Shown here: positions 1 to 6,446 of the stretch, in pieces
Layout: each line of letters begins with the position of its first letter
How positions within the stretch are numbered: position 1 is the first letter of the stretch
NCBI GenBank assembly: GCA_039815415.1
Contig: JBCBZH010000022.1
Span: 1-26,811 of the forward strand
DNA length: 26,811 bases
Direction of reading: 5' to 3'
Origin: JBCBZH01 sp039815415
Lineage (GTDB): Bacteria > Bacteroidota > Rhodothermia > Rhodothermales > Rubricoccaceae
Program-made: the position numbers and the translations under genes
The notes under the pieces: generated by a model
The model's input: the letters and a program-made list of their open reading frames with translations, nothing else
The model's database searches: none
Told to the model about the DNA's origin: nothing

Positions 1-644
1 CGCCGCATGGCCCCGAAGGGGATCGACACGTCGAAGTAGAACGTGAGGTCAGCGCCGTCGTTGGGGTCGTACAGTTCCAGCCGATCACACCGGGCGCCGC
101 TGTCGCAGTCCACGAGCGACTGGCCCCGCCGCTGCAGGCCGAGAAGGCCGGTCAGCGTGTACTCCTCGTCCACGTTGATGACGATGAACGGATCGGCAGA
201 GGTGCCCTCAGCGGTTCGAAGGATCGAGTCCATCAGGCCCTCGAAGACGTCGAAGTGGAAGGTGGACGCCTCGGCATTGCCGAGCATGTCGTGGGCGACT
301 CCTGCACCGTAATGCGCGTCGATGTGGACGTAGTTGGCCGCCAGGGAGGAATCGGCGATGAGGAGCGCAGCACTCGGCGTCTCTTGCTGAAACAGGGCAT
401 CAAACATTCGTGCAGTCCGCTGCTTGGCGTCCACATCGTACGGGTTGTAGCCCGGTGAGGCGGCGAAGCTCAGGCGCCAGAGCCTGTAGTCAATCTCTGT
501 CTCGCCAGTTCGGACGCGCTCCGTCAGCTCGGCATAGGTAGAGGCGTCGAGCGAGTCGAGCAACTGATCGGCCTGTGCCGACGCTGCGCGGACTCCCATC
601 GAGCTGGCGAGAATCAGGTAGACAAGGGCGAGGCGCATGAGCAT
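1..644 (-). CDS. DUF4919-like secreted protein (partial, 3' end off the window)
   Basis: An open frame runs leftward from ATG at 644 (or 638, second Met) to the window edge without a stop, giving about 214 residues. The N-terminus (LALVYLILASSMGVRA, then ASAQA) is a signal peptide with an Ala-x-Ala type cleavage site, so the protein is probably exported. The mature part carries a Tyr/Trp-rich segment (DYRLWRLSFAASPGYNPYD), a central repeat-like helical region (AGVAHDMLGNAEAS) and INVDEEYTLTGLLGLQ near residues 157-172, then LTFYFDVSIPFG. This pattern matches what I know of DUF4919 proteins of Bacteroidota, whose function is unknown. It lies 42 bp downstream of miaB in the same direction and may be co-transcribed. 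One copy of the dispersed GAGCTGGCG motif lies in the signal-peptide codons (601-609). The family call is from memory of the motif. Confidence 0.75.
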   Translation of the reverse strand, partial: MLMRLALVYLILASSMGVRAASAQADQLLDSLDASTYAELTERVRTGETEIDYRLWRLSFAASPGYNPYDVDAKQRTARMFDALFQQETPSAALLIADSSLAANYVHIDAHYGAGVAHDMLGNAEASTFHFDVFEGLMDSILRTAEGTSADPFIVINVDEEYTLTGLLGLQRRGQSLVDCDSGARCDRLELYDPNDGADLTFYFDVSIPFGAMR

Positions 645-686
645 CGGAGGCTGAACAGGAGACCTGCGAACGGGGCCACGTTTCCG

Positions 687-2174
687 TCAGGCCACCATCG
701 AGCTGGCGGCTTCGAGTGTCGTCGAGCTGACGAACGAGCCGAGCAGCGTCGCGCTGGTGCAGTCGGTGATGTCTACCTCGGCATAGTCGCCTGGCGCCAG
801 CCCGTCGGGCCGGTCGAAGACGACCATGTGGTTGGAGTCCGTGCGGCCCCGGAGCTGGTCGTCAGAGCGCTTGGACGTGCCCTCCACCAGCACCACCACG
901 CGGCGCCCGATGCGCGCCTGGTTGAGCGCCAGCGCGTGCGTGGACTGGAGCTGGATGATCTCGCTCAGACGCTGCTTCTTGGTCGCCTCCGGCACGTCGT
1001 CCGAGTACTTGCGCGCCGCGTAGGTGTCGGGCCGCTCCGAGTAGGCGAACATGAAGGCGTGGTCGTAGCGGACGGTCTCCATGAGCGAGAGCGTGTCGGC
1101 GTGCTCCGCGTCCGTCTCGCCGCAGAAGCCTGCGATGATGTCCGTCGAGAACGCGATGCCCGGCACGATGGCGCGAGCGCGGTCGATCAGCTCGAGGTAC
1201 TGATCGCGCGTGTAGGTGCGGCGCATCCGCTTGAGCACATCCGAGTTGCCGTGCTGGACGGGTAGGTGGATGAAGTCGCAGACGGTGGGCCGCTCGCGGT
1301 GGACATGCAGCAACTCGTCCGAGCAGTCCTTCGGGTGGCTCGTGGAGTAGCGGATGCGAAGCTCCGGGCTGAGGAGCGAAATGCGGTAGAGCAACTCGGC
1401 AAAGTCTACGCCGTGGCCGTCCGCGTCCACGCGGTACGAGTTGACGTTCTGGCCGAGCACGGTCACCTCCTTGTAGCCCGCGTCCACGAGCTGGCCGACC
1501 TCGGACAGGATGCTGGTGACGGGGCGGCTGCGCTCGCGGCCCCGCGTGAAGGGGACCACGCAGAAGGCGCACATGTTGTCGCAGCCGCGCATAATGGACA
1601 CGAACGCGCTGACGCCATTCGTGTCGTAGCGGACGGGCGCGAGATCGGCATAGGTCTCCTCGCGCGAGAGCTGCACGTTGACCGCCGCCTGCCCGGTCTC
1701 GGTGGCCTGCCGGAGCAGGTTCGGGAGGTCGCGGTAGGCATCGGGGCCAACGACCACGTCGACCAGCTTCTCCTGGTCGAGCAGCTTGGACCGCAGACGC
1801 TCCGCCATGCATCCCAGCACACCGATGGTGAGGTCGCCCGTGCCCTCAGCGAGGCGCCGGGTCTTGTGGGCACGGATCTGCCCGAGGCGGGCGCGCACGC
1901 GGTCCTCGGCCTTCTCGCGGATGGCGCAGGTGTTGATGAGCACCACGTCGGCGTCGTCCTCGGAGGTCGCCAGCCCGTAGCCCTCGCTTCCGAGGATGGA
2001 CGCCACCAGCTCGGAGTCTGCCACGTTCATCTGGCAGCCGTACGTCTCGATGAGCACGCGCCGCTGGCCATCCTGCGGCGTGCTGGCGACAGGCGTGTGC
2101 GGCTGATCGTTCCCCCGTACATCGGGGGCGGAAGAGACCGGGGCGAGAATGTCGAGGTCGGCGATGGGCTGCAT
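687..2174 (-). CDS. miaB: tRNA-2-methylthio-N6-dimethylallyladenosine synthase MiaB
   Basis: MiaB is a radical-SAM methylthiotransferase that converts i6A37 to ms2i6A37 in tRNAs reading UNN codons, in the cytoplasm. The 495-residue product has the N-terminal UPF0004 domain with its three cluster cysteines (C47 in YGCQMN, C83 in NTCAIREKAE, C122 in GCMAERL). The radical-SAM CxxxCxxC motif is at C198, C202 and C205 (RGCDNMCAFCVVPFTRGRE). A C-terminal TRAM-like segment follows (about 425-485). The NTCAIREKAEDR and PFTRGRERSRP signatures favour MiaB over MtaB or RimO. About 38 poorly conserved residues precede the first domain, so the protein is slightly longer than usual; no internal Met offers a shorter start before YGCQMN. 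It is divergent from rho and followed at 42 bp by the DUF4919 gene. The last codons hold one GAGCTGGCG copy (700-708) in the Ala-Ser-Ser frame. Confidence 0.96.
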   Translation of the reverse strand: MQPIADLDILAPVSSAPDVRGNDQPHTPVASTPQDGQRRVLIETYGCQMNVADSELVASILGSEGYGLATSEDDADVVLINTCAIREKAEDRVRARLGQIRAHKTRRLAEGTGDLTIGVLGCMAERLRSKLLDQEKLVDVVVGPDAYRDLPNLLRQATETGQAAVNVQLSREETYADLAPVRYDTNGVSAFVSIMRGCDNMCAFCVVPFTRGRERSRPVTSILSEVGQLVDAGYKEVTVLGQNVNSYRVDADGHGVDFAELLYRISLLSPELRIRYSTSHPKDCSDELLHVHRERPTVCDFIHLPVQHGNSDVLKRMRRTYTRDQYLELIDRARAIVPGIAFSTDIIAGFCGETDAEHADTLSLMETVRYDHAFMFAYSERPDTYAARKYSDDVPEATKKQRLSEIIQLQSTHALALNQARIGRRVVVLVEGTSKRSDDQLRGRTDSNHMVVFDRPDGLAPGDYAEVDITDCTSATLLGSFVSSTTLEAASSMVA

Positions 2175-2262
2175 CGGGGCGCACAGAAGCGGGCCGAGAA
2201 GCTACGGCGGTCCGGCCCCGGCACCGGGCTAGGCTTTGGTGGAGATGCGCCGTGGCGGGGCT

Positions 2263-2319
2263 CGCCAGCTCGAGGGCCGTCCACCAGATCACGCCCCGTG
2301 AGGACGCCTCGAGCTGGCG
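2263..2319. repeat. inverted pair of the dispersed motif, 12-bp arms
   Basis: CGCCAGCTCGAG at 2263-2274 is repeated in perfect inversion as CTCGAGCTGGCG at 2308-2319, with 33 bp between. The arms are the two halves of the dispersed palindrome seen intact at 23405-23424. It lies between divergent genes, where a terminator is not needed for either, so its role may be other than termination. Confidence 0.85.
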
Positions 2320-2382
2320 GAGAATCTCTGCACCGCGAACCCAACACATGGATGTGGGTTGAAGCCCCCAGAGTCCTCTGCC

Positions 2383-2404
2383 CCGCCCGTGTGTTTTCGG
2401 GCGG
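2383..2404 (+). promoter_or_regulatory. small hairpin in the rho leader
   Basis: CCGCCCG (2383-2389) pairs with CGGGCGG (2398-2404) across an eight-base loop TGTGTTTT, about 115 nt upstream of the rho ATG. It could be a leader structure. No T-tract follows, so it is not a clear attenuator. Confidence 0.3.
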
Positions 2405-2518
2405 CTCCCCAGTAATCGAGGCTTCTGTCCGTTCGCGTTCTGCCCCTCTCTGCGCGTTCGGTGTGCTATTCCTACCCGCCTGTCCGTTCTGCGCCTGGCC
2501 CTCCGGGTGCGTCCTTTC

Positions 2519-3967
2519 ATGACCCTTTCCTCTCTAGAGCAGAAGAAGGTCTCGGAGCTGCACGACATCGCTCGGCGGCTCGGCATTCAGAGCGTCGCAG
2601 ACCTACGTCGCCGAGATCTGATCTACGCGATCCTGGAAACGCAGGCTGAGGTCGATGCCGCTCGGGTCCGTCCAGAGATCCCTACCCGAACGGAGACGTG
2701 GACTCCGCCCGCCGCTCCGCGGGATCTACGTCCCCCGACGCCCTCCGACACGTCGCGTCGCCGCCGCCGGGGGCATCGGCCCCGCCGCCCGATCGCGGAC
2801 ACGTGGCCGGACTACATGCAGGGCTTCGATCCACAGACGATCACCCTGCAGGGACTGATTCGCAAGACGGGCCTCCTGGAGATCCTGCCCGACGGCTACG
2901 GTTTTCTCCGGTCTCCGGATTACAGCTACCTGTCGTCGCCGGACGACATCTACGTCAGCCCGAGCCAGATCAAGCGGTTTTCGCTCCGTGTAGGCGATAC
3001 CGTGGATGGAGAAGTGCGGCCTCCAAAGGAAGGCGAGCGCTTCTTCGCGTTGCTGCGCGTCCACACCATCAACGGGCGCTCGCCGGAGACCTTCACCGAC
3101 CGGACCGGCTTCGATTATCTGACTCCATCCTACCCCGAAGAGCGCCTCCTCCTGGAGACGACGCCCGACGAGCTGGGGACACGGATGATCGACGTGTTTG
3201 CTCCCATCGGGAAGGGCCAGCGTGGGTTGATTGTGGCGCCTCCGAGGTCCGGCAAGACGATGCTGCTGCAGTCGATTGCGCAGGCGGTGTCGGCGAATCA
3301 TCCAGAGGCCTACCTGATCGTCCTGCTGATCGACGAACGCCCCGAGGAGGTCACAGAGTTCGCGCGGACCCTCCGCGGCAACGTGATCGCCTCCACATTC
3401 GATGACGACCCGGAGCGACAGGTCCACATCGCAGACCTCGTGCTGGGCAAGGCCAAGCGGCTCGTCGAGGCCGGGCAGGATGTGGTTCTTCTGCTCGATT
3501 CGATTACGCGATTGGTTCGGGCCACCAACGCGGTGGCACAGGCTGAGAACCCGAGCCGCTTGCCGACCGGCCAGATCGAAGCGGGTGCTTTGCGGGTACC
3601 CAAGCGCCTGTTCGGAGCCGCACGGTCCGTGGAAGAAGGCGGATCGCTGACCGTGATCGCGACCGCTCTCGTGGAGACGGGATCGGCGCTGGACGACGCC
3701 ATCTTCGAGGAGTTCAAGGGCACGGGCAACATGGAGCTGGTGCTCAGCCGCGAGCTGGCGGAGCGCCGCCTCTATCCGGCCATCGACCTCTTGCGGAGCG
3801 GCACGCGTCGGGAGGAGATGCTGCTCGACCGTCGCCAGCTCGACCGCATCGGGACGGTCCGGGACTACCTGGCGGATCTGGAGCCTGTAGCGGCCATGCG
3901 CTTTCTCCGGGACCGTCTGCTCGAGTCCGACAGCAACGAAGACTTCCTCGATGCCATGAACGGCTGA
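2519..3967 (+). CDS. rho: transcription termination factor Rho
   Basis: Rho is the hexameric RNA-dependent ATPase/translocase that ends transcription at untranslated RNA. The 482-residue product has a Rho_N helical domain (1-45, EQKKVSELHDIARRLGI), an Arg-rich linker (about 77-92, SRRRRRGHRPRR), the cold-shock-like primary RNA-binding domain (about 112-185, GLLEILPDGYGFLRS), Walker A APPRSGKT (240-247), Walker B VVLLLDSITRL (322-332), and the R-loop/GTGNMEL region followed by SRELAERRLYPAID. The ATG at 2519 is preferred over an in-frame GTG at 2507 because the Rho_N homology begins just after it. The linker is compact compared with the long insertions seen in many Bacteroidota Rho proteins. 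Two dispersed-motif copies lie in the gene in different frames (3752-3760 as Glu-Leu-Ala, 3833-3841 as Arg-Gln-Leu). Confidence 0.97.
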   Translation: MTLSSLEQKKVSELHDIARRLGIQSVADLRRRDLIYAILETQAEVDAARVRPEIPTRTETWTPPAAPRDLRPPTPSDTSRRRRRGHRPRRPIADTWPDYMQGFDPQTITLQGLIRKTGLLEILPDGYGFLRSPDYSYLSSPDDIYVSPSQIKRFSLRVGDTVDGEVRPPKEGERFFALLRVHTINGRSPETFTDRTGFDYLTPSYPEERLLLETTPDELGTRMIDVFAPIGKGQRGLIVAPPRSGKTMLLQSIAQAVSANHPEAYLIVLLIDERPEEVTEFARTLRGNVIASTFDDDPERQVHIADLVLGKAKRLVEAGQDVVLLLDSITRLVRATNAVAQAENPSRLPTGQIEAGALRVPKRLFGAARSVEEGGSLTVIATALVETGSALDDAIFEEFKGTGNMELVLSRELAERRLYPAIDLLRSGTRREEMLLDRRQLDRIGTVRDYLADLEPVAAMRFLRDRLLESDSNEDFLDAMNG

Positions 3968-3972
3968 CAGGT

Positions 3973-3990
3973 CGCCAGCTCAAGCTGGCG
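3973..3990 (+). terminator. motif palindrome directly after rho
   Basis: CGCCAGCT and AGCTGGCG form an 8-bp stem around a CA centre, five bases after the rho stop. It is a near-perfect form of the dispersed palindrome. No T-tract follows, so it may be a transcript 3'-end or RNase-barrier hairpin and not a classic intrinsic terminator. Confidence 0.6.
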
Positions 3991-4099
3991 GATGGCGTGG
4001 GACGGTCTCGGCGAGGCGGTCTCTACGGGCGTTTCATCGGAGACCGTTGCGCCAGCCCGACTGCCTGGGCACCTTCGACCCCTCATTCCTCCGATCCCT

Positions 4100-4792
4100 G
4101 TGCCAATCCAGGCCCTCTTGCTTGACATGGACGGCGTCCTCGTGGACGTGTCCGGCTCGTTTCGCCGTGCCATTTCTGAGACGGTCGCCCACTTCACGGG
4201 GGCGGAACCTGCGCCCGGTGCCATCCAGGCCAAGAAAGACCAGGGCGGCTTCAACAACGACTGGGTGCTGTCCCACACCCTCATCCGAGAGGCTGGGCAG
4301 GAGGTGTCCTTTGACGCGGTCAAGGCGTACTTCCAGTCGCTCTACACCGGAGAGAACTACGATGGGCTGATTTCAACAGAGCCGGCCTTCATTCAGACTC
4401 GGACGCTGGAGGTTTTGGCCGAACGGGTCGGGCTGGCGCTGGTGACGGGGCGCCCGGAGGCGGATGCAGAGTGGACGCTTCGGCATCACGGGTGGGATCG
4501 GCTCATTCCCATCGTGATTGGGATGGGCAAGCAGGGCGACCGAGGAAAGCCGGATCCGTACGGTCTGCACCTCGCGCTGGATGCTCTCGGGGTCGCGCCT
4601 GAGGCCGCGCTGTTCGCGGGCGATACGGTCGATGACATGCGCGCCGCCACTGCAGCCGGATGCATAGGCGTGGGTGTGGTGCCGCCGGGGCATCCTTTCG
4701 AGTCTCACAGCCGGACGCTGCAGGAAGCTGGAGCGAGTACGGTCCTCGCTACGCCCGATGATCTTCCGGCGCTTCTCGACACGCGGGTGTAG
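4100..4792 (+). CDS. HAD-superfamily phosphatase, TIGR01548-like
   Basis: This is a HAD subfamily IA hydrolase that should remove phosphate from a small metabolite through an aspartyl-phosphate intermediate. From the GTG start at 4100 the product is 230 residues. Motif I is LLLDMDGVLVDVSGSFRRA (nucleophile D9, acid/base D11); then KDQGGFNNDWVLSH, which is typical of the TIGR01548 group; motif II region VTGRPEADAEW; motif III GKPDPYG; and motif IV FAGDTVDDMRAA. TIGR01548 members are often linked to histidine biosynthesis, but no his gene is visible here. An in-frame ATG at 3992 would add 36 residues of low-complexity sequence and would start two bases after the palindrome following rho, so I prefer the GTG. 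It is co-directional with rho and convergent with the MFS gene. Confidence 0.88.
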   Translation: MPIQALLLDMDGVLVDVSGSFRRAISETVAHFTGAEPAPGAIQAKKDQGGFNNDWVLSHTLIREAGQEVSFDAVKAYFQSLYTGENYDGLISTEPAFIQTRTLEVLAERVGLALVTGRPEADAEWTLRHHGWDRLIPIVIGMGKQGDRGKPDPYGLHLALDALGVAPEAALFAGDTVDDMRAATAAGCIGVGVVPPGHPFESHSRTLQEAGASTVLATPDDLPALLDTRV

Positions 4793-4804
4793 GTCTCGCA
4801 GTCC

Positions 4805-4831
4805 CCAACTCGGTGGATCCCCTCGAGTTGG
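4805..4831. terminator. hairpin between convergent HAD and MFS genes
   Basis: CCAACTCG (4805-4812) and CGAGTTGG (4824-4831) form a perfect 8-bp stem with an 11-base loop. The right arm reads CTCGAGTTGGCGA, one transition away from the dispersed motif CTCGAGCTGGCGA, and the left arm carries the compensating change. It sits in the 73-bp gap between two convergent stop codons, so it fits a bidirectional terminator. Confidence 0.6.
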
Positions 4832-4865
4832 CGAGTAGGGGCGGATTCGACTGTGCCGTTCGACG

Positions 4866-6164
4866 CTACACCGGAACCTCTACGGGAGCCTCAACGGCCT
4901 GCGCCGTGGGCTCCGGGAGGTGCCGCCAGACGACGTAGGCGAGCAGCAGAACGGTCGCAGCAGACACGAACGTGAGGCTGCGGTAGCCCCAGCTCTCGTA
5001 CAGCAGGCCCGCTGCAACGGCGCCAGTGCCGGTTCCAATCTGCCCCACGGCAATGACGAGAGACATCAGGGTGCCACGCTGGCGGCCCGGGACGAGGGCG
5101 GTCAGAAGCGCCTGGAGCGGGCTGGCGCGGAGGGCGAAGAAGCCCATGATGGCGATGTAGATCGGGTAGAGCACCCACCGTTCCTGCACCACGTAGGTAA
5201 TCGCCAACGTGACAATCCCGAGCCCGATGCACGACACCAGAATCATGGGCTTGCGCCCGGCCCGGTCTGAAAGAGAGCCTGCCCACGGGCCGATAAACAC
5301 GCTCGCCAGCCCGCCGACCGAGAACAGCGTCGCAATGAAGTCGATGGGCAGACCGAAGAACACCAGAGGCTTGCCGAAGAGCGACACGTCGAGTGGATAG
5401 GTCTGCGAGATCCAGATCGGCAGGTAGGCGATCAGGAGCCCAAGCCCGAGGTACATCAGGAAGTAGGTGACCGCCGCCGCGACGTTGTCCGGCGCCTTCA
5501 AGAGGCGACTGTAGCCCTTGACGAACTCGGCCAGATTGAGCCGGGTGTCTTCTAGCTTGACCTTGGGCTGCGGCACCACCGTCAGCACCAGCACAAACAC
5601 GATCGCCATCAGCACGGCGAAGGCCTCGAAGGGGACGCGGAAGCTCAGGCCTGCCGCCAGCACGCGCCCGACCGGCACGCCGAGCACCAGCCCCACAGGA
5701 ATGCCGCTCATGACGATGCCGGTGGCCCACCCGCGCCGTTCGTAGGGCACAGCATCGCCCACGTAGGAGACGGCCGCGCCGGAGAGCATGCCGCCGCACA
5801 GCCCGGCGAGCAGGCGGGCCCCGAGAAGCGTCTCGAACGAAACCGCCAGCGCGTGGAGCCCCAGCGCAACGGACATGGTGCCGGCACCGATGAGCAACAC
5901 CCGCCGTCGCCCGATGCGGTCGGAGATGGGCCCCATCAACAGGGCGGCGGCCGCGAGAGCCCAGGAGTAGACCTGTACCAGGGTCCCGAGCCACTTCTCG
6001 TCCACCGCCAGCTCGTCGCCGATGACGGGGAGGATGGGCGTGATGATGATGGTCTGGCTGGCCGCCGTGAAGACGAGCAGCCACAGGGCACCGAGTGTTG
6101 CCGCAGAGCGGGCCGGAGAGCCGAGGCCGAGCGCCCCGTCCCGTTCAGTTGGTGGAACAGACAT
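4866..6164 (-). CDS. MFS transporter, probable efflux permease
   Basis: This is a 432-residue, 12-helix major facilitator protein of the inner membrane, driven by the proton gradient. Motif A is GPISDRIGRRR (78-88) in the loop after helix 2, with a second copy in the C-terminal half (GPWAGSLSDRAGRK, 292-305). The stretch GIVMSGIPVGLVLGVPVG (149-166) resembles the helix-5 motif C of drug:proton antiporters. A cytoplasmic loop of about 25 residues (198-225) separates the halves. The start at 6164 (MSVPPTERDG) places the first helix at about 23-45; an upstream extension to 6488 would add 108 hydrophilic residues with no family match and is rejected. The substrate cannot be told from sequence. 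Divergent from the TonB receptor gene. Copies of the dispersed motif lie at 5119, 5304 and 6006. Confidence 0.9.
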   Translation of the reverse strand: MSVPPTERDGALGLGSPARSAATLGALWLLVFTAASQTIIITPILPVIGDELAVDEKWLGTLVQVYSWALAAAALLMGPISDRIGRRRVLLIGAGTMSVALGLHALAVSFETLLGARLLAGLCGGMLSGAAVSYVGDAVPYERRGWATGIVMSGIPVGLVLGVPVGRVLAAGLSFRVPFEAFAVLMAIVFVLVLTVVPQPKVKLEDTRLNLAEFVKGYSRLLKAPDNVAAAVTYFLMYLGLGLLIAYLPIWISQTYPLDVSLFGKPLVFFGLPIDFIATLFSVGGLASVFIGPWAGSLSDRAGRKPMILVSCIGLGIVTLAITYVVQERWVLYPIYIAIMGFFALRASPLQALLTALVPGRQRGTLMSLVIAVGQIGTGTGAVAAGLLYESWGYRSLTFVSAATVLLLAYVVWRHLPEPTAQAVEAPVEVPV

Positions 6165-6446
6165 CCACGTGTGGACGCCCCGGATCGGAGAAAGATTCGA
6201 AGAGTCCTTCGCGGGCTGGCGAAGGCGATCTGGCGGCTCGAGCTGATGGTCTGCTCCCTTCAATACGGGCCTCTTCGAGAGGGCTTCACTGGAATCGGCT
6301 GTGGGTAACAGTGCGATAACAGCCAGGTAAAGAGTGCATAACGCTGGACCGGTAGCGTGGCATCCCGACGGGCTCAGAGACGGATCCCCACTCCGCCTCT
6401 CCCATTCCCTCCCACGTCCGGTTCCGCCGGCACCTTCCCCTTGTCC
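6165..6446. other. divergent spacer between MFS and TonB receptor genes
   Basis: The 282-bp spacer holds no supported gene. It contains one variant copy of the dispersed motif (CGGGCTGGCGA, 6212-6222) followed by related sequence (TCTGGCGGCTCGAGCTG, about 6229-6245). A relatively AT-rich patch at about 6300-6345 (GTAACAGTGCGATAACAG...) is the likeliest promoter zone for the receptor gene, but I cannot define promoter elements. Confidence 0.35.

Larger units (their letters stand above)
2175..2518. other. 344-bp divergent spacer between miaB and rho
   Basis: No convincing gene is present. The spacer must hold the promoters of both divergent genes, but I cannot name a -35/-10 or Bacteroidota -33/-7 pair with confidence. 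It contains a long-range inverted repeat of the dispersed motif (2263-2274 with 2308-2319) and a short hairpin in the rho leader at 2383-2404 (CCGCCCG, eight-base T-rich loop, CGGGCGG). The leader of rho is about 200 nt if transcription starts near the inverted repeat. Leader attenuation of rho is known in other bacteria, but nothing here proves it. Confidence 0.5.

Noticed and set aside
2113..2129. CCCCCG-TACAT-CGGGGG hairpin as a terminator
   Set aside because: It lies within the miaB N-terminal codons, has no T-tract on either side, and is probably a by-product of GC-rich codons.
1266..2522. A 418-codon plus-strand frame opposite miaB
   Set aside because: Shadow of MiaB, which has all its cluster cysteines on the minus strand.
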